The notes beneath the pieces are model-generated. The model did no database searches. It was not told the DNA's origin and saw only the letters and a program-made list of their open reading frames with translations. From Haloarcula vallismortis ATCC 29715 (GTDB taxonomy: Archaea; Halobacteriota; Halobacteria; Halobacteriales; Haloarculaceae), in the NCBI RefSeq assembly GCF_000337775.1, contig NZ_AOLQ01000007.1:1-64000 (forward strand): DNA of 64,000 nt, given 5' to 3'. Positions 24,717-33,576 of this stretch are shown here, in pieces (position 1 is the stretch's first letter; each line of letters opens with the position of its first letter). The translations under genes were made by a program, and so were the position numbers.

Positions 24717-25814
24717 ATGGACGAACGCATACGCGAACACGCTCGTATTCTTGTCGACTGGAGCGCTCGCATCGGCGCGGGCGATGACGTGGTCGTGGCC
24801 GTCGAGGACGGCGCTCACGACCTCGCAGTCGCTGTGGCCGAACAGCTTGGCGACCGCGGCGCGAACCTCCTGTCGACGTACCAGTCCGACGAACTCACGC
24901 GAGCCTATCTGCAGGCCCACGATGAGTCGTTCACTGAGGACCCCGAGTACGAACTGGCGCTGTACGAACAAGCCGACAGCGTACTGTTCCTGAAGGGGTC
25001 GTGCAACACCACCGAGACAGCCGACGTTGGCAGTGACCAGCGGCAGGCGTACTCCAGGTCCCGACAGGCAATCCGGGAGGCCCGGCTGGACACCGACTGG
25101 GTATCGACACAGCACCCGACGCGGGCGATGGCCCAGCAGGCCGGGATGGCCTACGCCGACTACGAGGACTTCGTCTACGACGCGACGCTGCGTGACTGGG
25201 AGGCACTGGCCGAAGAACAAGCCAAGCTGAAAGACATTCTGGACGACGGCGAGGCGGTCCGTCTCATCACCGGCGGGACGGACCTCACGCTGTACATCGA
25301 CGACCGCCTTGCCGTCAATTCCGCTGCCAGCGTGGCCTACGACTCGCACAACCTCCCCTCGGGCGAGGTGTTCACCGCGCCCTACGACACCGCCGGCGTC
25401 GTCACCTTCGACGTGCCGATGACGATACAGGGGCGCCGCGTCAAGAACGTCGAGCTGACGTTCAAGGACGGCGTCGTCGTCGACTGGTCGGCCGAGCAGG
25501 GCGAGGCGGTCATCGATGAAATCATCGGGACTGACGGCGGCTCCCGCCAGCTGGGCGAGCTCGGCATCGGAATGAACCGTGGCGTCGACCGCGTCACCGA
25601 CAACATCCTCTTCGACGAGAAGATGGGCGGAACGGTCCACCTCGCGCTCGGGCGCGCGTACGACGCCTGTCTCCCCGAAGGTGAGTCCGGCAACGACAGC
25701 GCCGTCCACGAGGACCTCATCACGACGATGGGCGAGGGGTCGCGGCTCGAAGTCGACGGCGAAATCGTCCAGCGAGACGGCGTGTTCCGGTGGGAAGACG
25801 GCTTCGAGGGGTAG
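24717..25814 (+). CDS. M29 family metallo-aminopeptidase
   Basis: A 365-aa aminopeptidase of the thermophilic M29 family. Recognisable parts are the substrate-domain helices (LVDWSARIGAGDDVVV), the mid-region LPSGEVFTAP, a metal-binding segment with GELGIGMN and the MGGTVHLALGRAY and HEDLITTMGEGSRLEVDGE strand. M29 enzymes use two Co/Zn ions held by Glu and His to trim N-terminal residues. A standard ATG start without Shine-Dalgarno. A strong hairpin and T-tract follow the stop. Confidence 0.9.
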   Translation: MDERIREHARILVDWSARIGAGDDVVVAVEDGAHDLAVAVAEQLGDRGANLLSTYQSDELTRAYLQAHDESFTEDPEYELALYEQADSVLFLKGSCNTTETADVGSDQRQAYSRSRQAIREARLDTDWVSTQHPTRAMAQQAGMAYADYEDFVYDATLRDWEALAEEQAKLKDILDDGEAVRLITGGTDLTLYIDDRLAVNSAASVAYDSHNLPSGEVFTAPYDTAGVVTFDVPMTIQGRRVKNVELTFKDGVVVDWSAEQGEAVIDEIIGTDGGSRQLGELGIGMNRGVDRVTDNILFDEKMGGTVHLALGRAYDACLPEGESGNDSAVHEDLITTMGEGSRLEVDGEIVQRDGVFRWEDGFEG

Positions 25815-25968
25815 CTGTCGCAGTACCCCCGTGCGGCAGGCCGGGGAGTCGTTGTCGCAGTGCTGGGGGCCGGGAGCGCCCTGTGTGGCGCGACCCGGGG
25901 AAAGGCAGGTCTGCTGAAGACTGTGCTGATGCTGTTGTGATGTCCCGCGAGCCCAGCGAGCGGTTTCA

Positions 25969-26010
25969 CTCCGAGCGCGGCCGCAGGCCGCGACTCGGAG
26001 GTCGTTTTTA
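25969..26010 (+). terminator. strong GC hairpin plus T-tract after the M29 gene
   Basis: An inverted repeat centred at about 25986 (CTCCGAG and GCGGCC arms, one mismatch, GCA loop; about 25971-26000) is followed by GTCGTTTTTA. This is a convincing intrinsic-type terminator about 155 nt downstream of the stop. Confidence 0.65.
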
Positions 26011-26022
26011 GCGTATATTTTT

Positions 26023-26067
26023 GCAAGGGGGTTCCCGCAACGCCGCAGGCGCGAGGAAACCCCCTGC
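26023..26067 (-). terminator. bidirectional hairpin between M29 gene and arlJ
   Basis: Arms 26023-26035 and 26055-26067 pair at 11 of 13 positions; a second small hairpin (26041-26051) is nested in the loop. On the minus strand a T5 run (26071-26075) precedes it and an A-rich stretch follows. It sits 16 nt beyond the arlJ stop. Confidence 0.55.
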
Positions 26068-26082
26068 AGTAAAAAGGGACCC

Positions 26083-27831
26083 TCAGATTGAGAGAAACTG
26101 CGACACCAGCCACTTCGTGAACGTCCCGGTAACCGCGCCGATCCACGTGAGCATAACGAAGTGCATGTAGGTGTTGGCGTTGTGGCCGCCGTCGACAGTT
26201 CGAATCATCAGCGACGACAGCATCGCGCCGAACATAATAATGATAATGAGCAGGAACTCTATGAGCGGAATGTTGTAGACGCTCGTGTTGATAAGCGAGG
26301 CGGCGTCAAGACGGCTCCCGGTACTCAGGTTCAGCGACATACCGGCGAGGATGTTGACGACCTGCAGGCCGATGAAGAAGGCGAAGGTTGAGGCAGCGGT
26401 CATCCCGTAGAGGAGGCCGACGAGCGTCGTCGCCGCCTGCTTGCGCTTCTGGCGGAGCTGCAGCACCTGATTCATGTTCTCGGAGATGAGTTCGCCCAGT
26501 TGCTTTGGCGACCCACCCATCTCGCGGCCGATGAGATACATCTCTGAGAAGGTCTGGATGAGGTAGGACCGGCAGTCGGCAGTGAAAAAGCGCCAGGCAG
26601 ATGTCGGCTCGATCCGCATATTCAGCCGCTTGTAGAGGTTGTCGATGTTCGGAGAGAGCGCGCCGAAGTCCTTCTTGCGGAGGGTGCGAAGCACCGCGCC
26701 GGTCGTTGACTGTTTCGCGCCTTCGGTCGCACCAAGCGCGCGGATGAAGTTCGGGAACTCCGAGTCGCGGTCCTTGATACGCTGTTCTTCCTGCCGGAAG
26801 ACGAGACCGGGGATGATCATCGGCGTGATCGGCGCAGCAGCATACATCGGCAGCGGCACTTCGTCGAACATGAAAAAGAGGTCGTTCAGCGTGACCGGCG
26901 AGATACCGAGCATCCCGCCCAGCGTGATGAACACGAGCAGCATCGACAGCCCCACACCGGCAGCCATCGACTTGTTGAGCTTGGACTCGATCGGCGACGG
27001 GTAGTCGACCGGGTGGAACCACACCGGGTCGTAGGGAGCCATCGAGCGGATAGCGAGGTAGAAGCCGGTCTGGACGAACACGAACATCACAATGACGGCG
27101 CTGACGGTCATCGTCGGGTTCGTTCCGGTCAACACCGGCAGCACGACAGCGAACACCAGCGCGAACGTCATCGAGAGAATCATCGACAGATAGAGGTCTT
27201 TCATCACCTCTAAACTGTCGAGCGAGCTCTTGTACACCGTCGAGTAGTGCTGGATAATCTGTTCCTGTTCGGTCAGGAGATAGTCGTCGAGTCCTTGACC
27301 GGCCCCAAGCGTGTACGCGAGGCGGTCGAAGAAGTCCGAAACGGCGCGGCTCGGGACCTGTTTGGCACGGCGGCGGCAGGCGTCGTCGAGGCTCAGGTTC
27401 CAGGTATCGACCAGCTGGACGATACGGTGCATCTCCATCGCGAGTTCGCCGTACTCATCCTCCTTGGCCAGCGTGCGAAACACCTCCATCCGGTCGATTT
27501 TCGTCGTCGCCAGCACGGTCATGTGGGTGATAAGCAGGTGAAACCGGTTGTTGAGCTCGCGCTTGCGCTGGCTCAGGAGGATTTTCGGGTAGAAAATCGC
27601 CGACGCCATCACGAGAAAGCCAAGCAGGGGAATCGGCGCCCGGACTGCAAAGGGCTGCTCTAACAGCAGGGCAACGACCGTCGAGATGATGAAGAAGGCA
27701 ACGGCTGGCAGCAGGATGAGGAAGAGATACCGCTCCAGCGGGATGGTCATCTGGCGGTAGGACTCAACGAGCGACTGGAGCGTCTCGGATATCGTCAGAT
27801 CGAGGTTGCTCTCGGCTTCGCCCTGTGCCAT
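26083..27831 (-). CDS. arlJ: archaellum membrane platform protein ArlJ (FlaJ)
   Basis: A 582-aa polytopic membrane protein of the T2SF/FlaJ family, on which the ArlI ATPase docks to assemble and rotate the archaellum. Hydrophobic segments are at about 40-60, 68-85, 222-275, 300-330, 460-490 and 525-575. Two T2SF-like cytoplasmic domains surround positively charged loops (KQSTTGAVLRTLRKKDFGAL). Start is 2 nt downstream of the arlI stop. It is the last gene of the arlCE-F-G-H-I-J operon. Confidence 0.95.
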   Translation of the reverse strand: MAQGEAESNLDLTISETLQSLVESYRQMTIPLERYLFLILLPAVAFFIISTVVALLLEQPFAVRAPIPLLGFLVMASAIFYPKILLSQRKRELNNRFHLLITHMTVLATTKIDRMEVFRTLAKEDEYGELAMEMHRIVQLVDTWNLSLDDACRRRAKQVPSRAVSDFFDRLAYTLGAGQGLDDYLLTEQEQIIQHYSTVYKSSLDSLEVMKDLYLSMILSMTFALVFAVVLPVLTGTNPTMTVSAVIVMFVFVQTGFYLAIRSMAPYDPVWFHPVDYPSPIESKLNKSMAAGVGLSMLLVFITLGGMLGISPVTLNDLFFMFDEVPLPMYAAAPITPMIIPGLVFRQEEQRIKDRDSEFPNFIRALGATEGAKQSTTGAVLRTLRKKDFGALSPNIDNLYKRLNMRIEPTSAWRFFTADCRSYLIQTFSEMYLIGREMGGSPKQLGELISENMNQVLQLRQKRKQAATTLVGLLYGMTAASTFAFFIGLQVVNILAGMSLNLSTGSRLDAASLINTSVYNIPLIEFLLIIIIMFGAMLSSLMIRTVDGGHNANTYMHFVMLTWIGAVTGTFTKWLVSQFLSI

Positions 27832-27833
27832 CG

Positions 27834-29507
27834 TTAGTCGGGCCTTGCTATGTTGAACGGAATCCCTTCGACGCCGTCACGCTGGAAGTCCGAGATGAAG
27901 TCGTTGACCTCGTGATACCCCAGAATGCCCTCCTGAATGGCCCGTTCGATGAGGTTCGCACGGAACTCGAGGTCGTCGTAGATGTCACGCGTGTCCTCGT
28001 ACCCCAGAAGGGTCGCAATCTGCTCTTCGAGGACGAAGGAGTTGTTCATCCCCTGGAAGATGATCTCGTCCTCGACGGGGTCCCAGTTGAACACCTGCCG
28101 GGTGACGACACCGTCCATCTCCTTGGAGTACCCCTCTATCTCCTGAACGCTCGTCACGCGGCGAAGGACCTGATCGCCCTGCTTGACGCGGTTCTGGAAC
28201 AGGGCTACGTCAGCCACGTCCATGAACGTCTCGGGGACGTTGATGGGTTCGCCGGTGAAGCGCTGAATCATCGAGACGATGTCGCTGGCGTGGAAGGTCA
28301 GCATTACCGGGTGGCCGGTCTGGGCGGCCTGGAATGCCATCCGTCCCTCCTCGCCACGAACCTCCCCCACGATGATGTAGTCCGGGCGGGAACGAAGCGC
28401 GGCGGCGACCAGGTCGAACATGTCGATGCTGGTCCCCTCGTCTTCGCCCTCACGAGTCAGGAGTTGCTGCCAGGTGTTGTGCGGGGGCAGCACTTCGGCG
28501 GTGTCCTCCGCGGTGTAGATCTTCGCGTCGTCGGGAATGAACGAGGTGATGGCGTTCAGCGTCGTCGTCTTCCCGGACGCCGTCTCCCCGACGACGAACA
28601 CGGTCTGTTCGTTCTCCAGACAGAGCCAGAGATACGCGGCCAGTTGCGGCGACAGCGTCATCCACTTCGTAATCTGGAAAATCGAAAGCGGAACGTCGTC
28701 ACCCTGACGGATTGTGAGCGAGGGTCCTTTCAGGCTCACGTCGTCAGAGTAGATGAGATTCAGACGCGACCCGTCCGGGAGCGTCGAGTCGACGATGGGG
28801 TCCGAGTCGGAGACCGGGTCGCCCATCCGCTCGCCCATGTTACGGAGCCACTGGTCGAAGGCCTCCTCGCTCTGCCACTCGACAGTCGTTTCCAGCATGC
28901 CGTAGACCCCGTGGTCGACGTGGCACTCGCTGCGGCCGATAACGTGAATGTCCTCGTTAGCCGGGTCGCGCATGACCGGTTCGAGCGGGCCGAGGCCGAC
29001 GATGTCGCGGTTCAGCCGGTAGAGGATGTTTTCGTAGGTCTCCTGCGTGACTTCGACGCTGCTCACATCGGTCAGATTCGACAGACGTGTCAGGACGCCG
29101 CTGTCGCTGTCTTCGTCCCGGACCTTGGTCGTCTCTTGCAGGAGTTCCTCGATACGGTCGTCGAACTGGGCCTCGTTCTCCGGCGCGGGCTTGTTGACGC
29201 TACGCTGGAGCAGACGGTTGCGGACCTTCCCGAAGACGGCCCGCTCGTCCTCGTCGAGTTCCGGCTCGATGGCGTAGTACTTCATGTCCTGACCCACGTC
29301 GCCGTAGATATGACAGAAGATGGGGCCACCGACCGGGTAGAGCACGTTCGGCCGGTTCGTCTCGTACTCGTCGTCGGCCTCGTCGATGAGCATCGGGAAC
29401 TCACCGGTGATCTGCTTGAACTTCTTCAGGTGGTCCCGCAGGTGGGGCCGTCGCGCTGCCATCTGTCGAAGTTCGTCCGACGGTTTCGCACGTCCGTGGT
29501 CTGTCAT
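27834..29507 (-). CDS. arlI: archaellum motor ATPase ArlI (FlaI)
   Basis: A 557-aa hexameric secretion-type ATPase. Walker A GETASGKT is at 307-314; the Walker B/arginine segments include IIVGEVRGEEGRMAF and TGHPVMLTFHASD. The N-terminal 90 residues (tail, unusual acidic region with YPVGGPIFCHIYGDVGQDMKYYAIEPELD) form the N-terminal domain typical of euryarchaeal ArlI. Together with ArlJ it powers both pilin-like archaellin export and rotation. It is 14 nt after arlH, so part of the same transcript. Confidence 0.96.
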   Translation of the reverse strand: MTDHGRAKPSDELRQMAARRPHLRDHLKKFKQITGEFPMLIDEADDEYETNRPNVLYPVGGPIFCHIYGDVGQDMKYYAIEPELDEDERAVFGKVRNRLLQRSVNKPAPENEAQFDDRIEELLQETTKVRDEDSDSGVLTRLSNLTDVSSVEVTQETYENILYRLNRDIVGLGPLEPVMRDPANEDIHVIGRSECHVDHGVYGMLETTVEWQSEEAFDQWLRNMGERMGDPVSDSDPIVDSTLPDGSRLNLIYSDDVSLKGPSLTIRQGDDVPLSIFQITKWMTLSPQLAAYLWLCLENEQTVFVVGETASGKTTTLNAITSFIPDDAKIYTAEDTAEVLPPHNTWQQLLTREGEDEGTSIDMFDLVAAALRSRPDYIIVGEVRGEEGRMAFQAAQTGHPVMLTFHASDIVSMIQRFTGEPINVPETFMDVADVALFQNRVKQGDQVLRRVTSVQEIEGYSKEMDGVVTRQVFNWDPVEDEIIFQGMNNSFVLEEQIATLLGYEDTRDIYDDLEFRANLIERAIQEGILGYHEVNDFISDFQRDGVEGIPFNIARPD

Positions 29508-29521
29508 ATCTTATGTCACCT

Positions 29522-30283
29522 CTAGGCGACGCTCCGTGATTCGATGACGATGCCGGTTCCCGAACGGACCGAGAACCCGATGGTGTCACCGACCTGTTCG
29601 CCCATACCGGCGAATCGGAGGACGTTGATCTGCCGGCGCACGTCGTTGCCGACCTCGATCATCTCCAGTTCGATGAACACGTCGGCGATGGCCCGGAACG
29701 GACCGATAGCCTCCTCGTCCAGCGTCGACGGGTCGACGGTGAGCATGATGCATTTGCCCTGTGAGATGACATCACGGAAGTACGAGATGACCTCCAGAGC
29801 GGCCTGTCGTTCCTCGTTTTGCCGGACAAGGGCCTCGAATTTGGGGTCGTTCCGGAGGATGGCGTCGAAGGTGTCGATGACGACGACATCGGCGTCCCAC
29901 ATCACCTCGGCCTCCATCAGCCGTTTGAGGAGTTCCTTCCGGTCTGATTGTTCGTCACCGCCAGTGAGGGCGTTCGATTCGCCGATGTCGGCGTGCAGGA
30001 ACAGCACGTCCTCGTCGAGGATGTGGTCGACCATGTCATAGGACAGCGAGTGCATCTGGTCGAGGAAGCTCCCGACAGTCAGCTCCGTCGAGAGGTACGT
30101 CACTTCGTGTCCCTCCTCACAGAGGCCGTAGGTGAACCGCTGGCTCATGGCGGATTTCCCGGCTCCGTAGTCACCCTCGACGAGGATGATACTGCCGGGT
30201 GGGATACCGCCGCCCAGTTCCTTGTTCAGCCGGTCGTGGTCGTCCAGTCCAAGCGAGAATAGGTCAGTACTTGCGATACTCAT
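29522..30283 (-). CDS. arlH: archaellum KaiC-like ATPase ArlH (FlaH)
   Basis: A 253-aa RecA/KaiC-fold protein. Walker A GDYGAGKS is at 37-44 and the Walker B region is [12 protein letters not shown]. ArlH binds ATP and sits in the cytosolic ring with ArlI, where its nucleotide state regulates assembly. The start overlaps the arlG stop (ATGA), indicating translational coupling. Confidence 0.95.
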   Translation of the reverse strand: MSIASTDLFSLGLDDHDRLNKELGGGIPPGSIILVEGDYGAGKSAMSQRFTYGLCEEGHEVTYLSTELTVGSFLDQMHSLSYDMVDHILDEDVLFLHADIGESNALTGGDEQSDRKELLKRLMEAEVMWDADVVVIDTFDAILRNDPKFEALVRQNEERQAALEVISYFRDVISQGKCIMLTVDPSTLDEEAIGPFRAIADVFIELEMIEVGNDVRRQINVLRFAGMGEQVGDTIGFSVRSGTGIVIESRSVA

Positions 30284-30732
30284 GTGTTGAACTCCAACAC
30301 CTCCTCGTCGCCGTTGACAATCAGCTTGAGACGGTGGTCGCCGCTGCTGAGGTTGTCGTTGATGTCGATACGGACGACCTCACCGGGCCGCCAAGAGTTG
30401 CCACCGTCCGGCTCCAGTGTCACCGTGTAGTCACTGGCGAAAACCCCATCGACGAACAGGTCCAGCTGTCCGGGAACTGGGGCCAACGTTTCCGAGCCAG
30501 TGTTTTTGACGTGGACAGTGATTGTGTCGCTGCCGCTATCGTAGATGGTGTCGCTGCCGCTGTCGGAGATTATTTCCACATCGGTCCGGACGTCGCTGCT
30601 CACGTCCAGCCCCTGTTCCGAGACAGCGTTGCTCAGTTCGCCGATACTGCTCGTGAACACGCCGGCCACGCTCGCAGCGATGGCCATCGACGCGATGAAC
30701 AGGATCAGGTGTGAGACGGAGACGCTCGCCAT
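30280..30732 (-). CDS. arlG: archaellum stator-anchor protein ArlG (FlaG)
   Basis: A 150-aa protein with an N-terminal hydrophobic helix (about 6-30) and a beta-rich exterior domain of the ArlF/ArlG fold ([16 protein letters not shown] and [18 protein letters not shown]). With ArlF it binds the S-layer and anchors the archaellum stator in the pseudoperiplasm. It overlaps arlH by four bases and follows arlF by one base. Confidence 0.93.
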   Translation of the reverse strand: MASVSVSHLILFIASMAIAASVAGVFTSSIGELSNAVSEQGLDVSSDVRTDVEIISDSGSDTIYDSGSDTITVHVKNTGSETLAPVPGQLDLFVDGVFASDYTVTLEPDGGNSWRPGEVVRIDINDNLSSGDHRLKLIVNGDEEVLEFNT

Positions 30733-30733
30733 G

Positions 30734-31171
30734 TTAGCTCACCACCATCGTGTCGGCGATACCGTTCTCGGTGACGACTTTCACCCGGTCAGGCTGGCTA
30801 CTGAGCGAGGAGACGGTAATCGTCAACCGCTCCTGTGACGCCCAGATGTCAGTCGAGCCGTCACCGTCGACGGTCGTTCCGTAGCCGGTGCGGTAGTCGT
30901 TGTCGACCAGCAGGTCGGTTGCTTCGACCGACAGCGTCTCAGAGCCGGTGTTGTCGATGGTCACGACGAGGTCTTTTTCTCCGCTGCTGTTCCACGTCGC
31001 CGACACAAGCGAGATGTCGGTGTTCTGCTGGTCGAGCAGTCGGTCACGCTGGTCCTCGCGGGCGTCGTTGACGCGCTCGAAGCTGTTCGCGGTCGCGGAG
31101 TAGAACATCCCGAAGCCGATGAACGCAGCCACGAAAATGACGGCTGCCGAGCCGCTAACGCTGAATCCCAT
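30734..31171 (-). CDS. arlF: archaellum stator-anchor protein ArlF (FlaF)
   Basis: A 145-aa protein with an N-terminal membrane helix (about 4-24) followed by a heptad-rich stalk (NSFERVNDAREDQRDRLLDQQ) and a beta-sandwich. ArlF binds S-layer protein. The frame extends 20 codons upstream, but the ATG at 31171 opens the hydrophobic MGFSVSGSAAVIF segment and overlaps the arlCE 3' end by 17 nt. Confidence 0.93.
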   Translation of the reverse strand: MGFSVSGSAAVIFVAAFIGFGMFYSATANSFERVNDAREDQRDRLLDQQNTDISLVSATWNSSGEKDLVVTIDNTGSETLSVEATDLLVDNDYRTGYGTTVDGDGSTDIWASQERLTITVSSLSSQPDRVKVVTENGIADTMVVS

Positions 31172-32813
31172 CGGAACCACCTCCCACCAGTTTCGAGAGC
31201 GCAACGGCGTCAGCGCCGCTGTCACTGTCAAGCTGCGAGATGTAGTGCAGGCTCTCCGTGTGGTGGTCGATAGACAGCCCGTCCCCGGTATCGTTCACGT
31301 TGTCGAAGCCGCGGAGGTACTCCTTGAGCTGGTCCGCGACCGACTCGTCGATCCAGTCGATGGTCTCGTAGTAGTCGATAGCGCGGGCCGTTTCACGGTA
31401 CCCCGAGTGCTGGACCAGGAACTCCAGCCACTCGACGATGATGAGGTCCGCTGCGAACCCTTCCGGCATCGTCGACAGGTACGGCTTGCCGTCGTCGTCC
31501 GCGTCTGCGTCTGAGCCGTCGTTTACCGCTGCCTCATCGTTGCTCCCAGTCGCCGCCGTATCAGTCTGTGTGGCAGTCGGTTCGGGGTCTGATTCGGGTT
31601 CTGGTTCGGGTTCCGGTTCGGGCTCAGTCTCGGTGACTGGGTCCGGTTCCGGTTCGGGCTCTGGTTCTGGGTCAGCTTCCGTAGCCGCCTCGGCGTCGTC
31701 GAGCCCGTCGTCCTCGATGACCTCGTCAAAGAGGTCGTCGTCTTCCAGCCCGCCTGCATCGCCGCCGTCATCATCTTCAGCCAGCAGGTCGTCGTCCTCG
31801 TCGGCCAGCAGATCATCATCGTCATCTGCAAGCAGGTCGTCATCATCGTCCGTTTCGTCCGCAGGTTCCTCACCCTCGGCCCACTCGGCGTCGCCGGATT
31901 CGTACTCGTCTTTGAGCTCTGCGAACGATTTGCCGCCGTCGCCGTCGTCGCTGTCCTCGTCCATACTCTCCCCGTCGTCCATACTCATCCCATCGTCCAT
32001 GCTCATGTCGTCCTCCGTGTCGTCGAAGTCGTCGAACTCCTCGTCGAACGACCCGCCGTCGTCCTCAAAGCCGCCCATGTCGTCGCCACCGTCGTCGGGA
32101 AACATATCGTCGACACCGCCGTCGTCCATCGACATGTCACCGCCAGTGTCCTCGGTCAGGTCCTCGTCGAAGAACCCTTCTGCATCGGCGTTGGCGACAT
32201 CGTCGTCGATATCCTCTTCAGCATCATCGCTCCCATCATCGTCGAACAGGCCGAAGGAGCCACCGCCCTCGCCCATGCCGCCCATACCGCCGTCGACATC
32301 GTCGGCGAAAGGGTTGACGCCACGGGTGACCATCTCGTAGATGTCGAGCAGCTTCCGGACGTTCTCCTCGGTTTCTTCGACAGACTCGGAGATGCTCTCG
32401 TTTTCCGTCCGCACCGTGTTGACCGTCGAGGAGAGGCTGCCGACCTCGTTTTCCAGTTCTTCGAGCCGGTGTTCCAGCTCGTCAGTGTCGGGCCCGCTGG
32501 CGTCCTCCATGTCGCCGAACTCGTCGTCACCGAACCCACCCATGTCGTCGCCGCCGTCGTCGAGCCCGCCGAGGCCACCGAGATCGTCGCCACCGCCGTC
32601 GTCAGCCATCAGACCACCGCCGTCGGCCATTTCGCCGCCACCGTCGTCCTCGCTCGTGTTCCCGCTCTCGTCGTCCGACAGAATCGAGTCGAACATATTC
32701 TTGATGCTCATACCAACCAGCCCGCCGGTCAACAGGACAAAGAGGGCGGGAGCCAGTCCAACCAGTTCTGGTGAGACGGCTGGAGCCAGTGGCACGAGAG
32801 CGGGACTACTCAT
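31155..32813 (-). CDS. arlCE: fused archaellum switch protein ArlCE with acidic repeats
   Basis: A 552-aa fusion. The N-terminus has one hydrophobic helix (about 12-38), then Gly/Asp-rich sequence and a coiled-coil FlaC-like part (about 105-165). After this comes a very long acidic low-complexity region (about 170-440) with DDDLLADD-type runs, MSMDD repeats and EPEPEP stretches. The C-terminal ArlE/D domain (about 450-545: YLSTMPEGFAADLIIVEWLEFLV) binds the cytosolic ring and CheF. It couples the chemotaxis output to the archaellum switch. Its promoter region (32814-32950) is AT-rich and carries the same TAATAATA element as the archaellin genes. It is first in the arlCE-J operon. Confidence 0.93.
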   Translation of the reverse strand: MSSPALVPLAPAVSPELVGLAPALFVLLTGGLVGMSIKNMFDSILSDDESGNTSEDDGGGEMADGGGLMADDGGGDDLGGLGGLDDGGDDMGGFGDDEFGDMEDASGPDTDELEHRLEELENEVGSLSSTVNTVRTENESISESVEETEENVRKLLDIYEMVTRGVNPFADDVDGGMGGMGEGGGSFGLFDDDGSDDAEEDIDDDVANADAEGFFDEDLTEDTGGDMSMDDGGVDDMFPDDGGDDMGGFEDDGGSFDEEFDDFDDTEDDMSMDDGMSMDDGESMDEDSDDGDGGKSFAELKDEYESGDAEWAEGEEPADETDDDDDLLADDDDDLLADEDDDLLAEDDDGGDAGGLEDDDLFDEVIEDDGLDDAEAATEADPEPEPEPEPDPVTETEPEPEPEPEPESDPEPTATQTDTAATGSNDEAAVNDGSDADADDDGKPYLSTMPEGFAADLIIVEWLEFLVQHSGYRETARAIDYYETIDWIDESVADQLKEYLRGFDNVNDTGDGLSIDHHTESLHYISQLDSDSGADAVALSKLVGGGSDGIQR

Positions 32814-32871
32814 CTTTTGTATCTCATGCCGTTTCTACTCTTGAATATTCCCCTTAGCGTATCATATTTGA

Positions 32872-32879
32872 TAATAATA
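32872..32879 (-). promoter_or_regulatory. probable TATA element of the arl operon
   Basis: TAATAATA on the plus strand (TATTATTA on the minus strand), 59 nt upstream of the arlCE ATG, inside a markedly AT-rich 32850-32940 block. The identical 8-mer occurs upstream of both archaellin genes. Confidence 0.5.
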
Positions 32880-33054
32880 TCCCATTTTCCCGGCTAAGAT
32901 ACGGTAAATTAACAACCCAAGTACTAGCCTATTACATTTCAGATTAATTTCAGTCAGACGGCCGGGGAACAGATCGATTCAGTGCGCCCCCGGCAGACGA
33001 ACGGCTGTCGTCCGTCTGACGCCAAACGTCAGGCACGAGTGCCGCTCGCGACCG

Positions 33055-33576
33055 TCACAGTGTTATCGAATCCGTGTTCGCGCTTTTGACGATGAAATCA
33101 CCGGTGTCAGCTTCGAGTTTGACTGACCGGCCGTGGTCACCGCCGAGGTCTTCGCCGACAACGGGAACACCGTGTTCGTCAAGCGTCTCGCGCACCTTCT
33201 TGGCGTTTCGCGACCCGATAGAGGAGCCGCTCTCTGAGAAATCGAGCATATCGCTCCCACCGGCAATTTTCGCTTCCATCGCCTCCGTCGACGCCCCGGC
33301 GTCCGCCATGGCTTCGATGAGTGCGTCGATCCCTGTGTCCGCGAACTTCGCATGGTTACCGCCGTCGATATCAGCTGCCGACGGAAGCATGACGTGAACG
33401 AGCCCGGCCACTGTGTTCCGGGTGTCGTATATCGCAATCCCGATACAGGAACCGAGCCCGCTCGTGGTCAGCACGGCCGGTTCGGTGGTCACCTTGTACT
33501 CGGCGATACCGACCTTGATACGCTCGGGCGGACTTTGTTCGGGGCTCTCTGTTTGGCTACCATCGTATACTTTCAT
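33055..33576 (-). CDS. cheD: chemoreceptor glutamine deamidase CheD
   Basis: A 173-aa CheD. It deamidates receptor glutamines and, in archaea and Bacillus, its activity is modulated by CheC. The active-site region GLGSCIGIAIYD (about 40-51) with Cys45, AGLVHVMLP with the catalytic His and KIAGGSDML are intact. The start codon overlaps the cheC stop, so the two products are coupled. A 241-bp gap holding the arl promoter separates it from arlCE. Confidence 0.95.
   Translation of the reverse strand: MKVYDGSQTESPEQSPPERIKVGIAEYKVTTEPAVLTTSGLGSCIGIAIYDTRNTVAGLVHVMLPSAADIDGGNHAKFADTGIDALIEAMADAGASTEAMEAKIAGGSDMLDFSESGSSIGSRNAKKVRETLDEHGVPVVGEDLGGDHGRSVKLEADTGDFIVKSANTDSITL

Noticed and set aside
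24654-25709. 351-aa frame opposite the M29 peptidase gene
   Set aside because: Mirror frame without recognisable domains; the plus-strand aminopeptidase explains the region.
27825-29525. Long open frame on the strand opposite arlI (566 aa)
   Set aside because: High GC in the codon third positions of arlI creates a mirror frame; the translated sequence has no motifs, and arlI is certain.
31155-32813. Ser-rich plus-strand frame opposite arlCE
   Set aside because: It is a reflection of acidic Asp codons and lacks any family resemblance.
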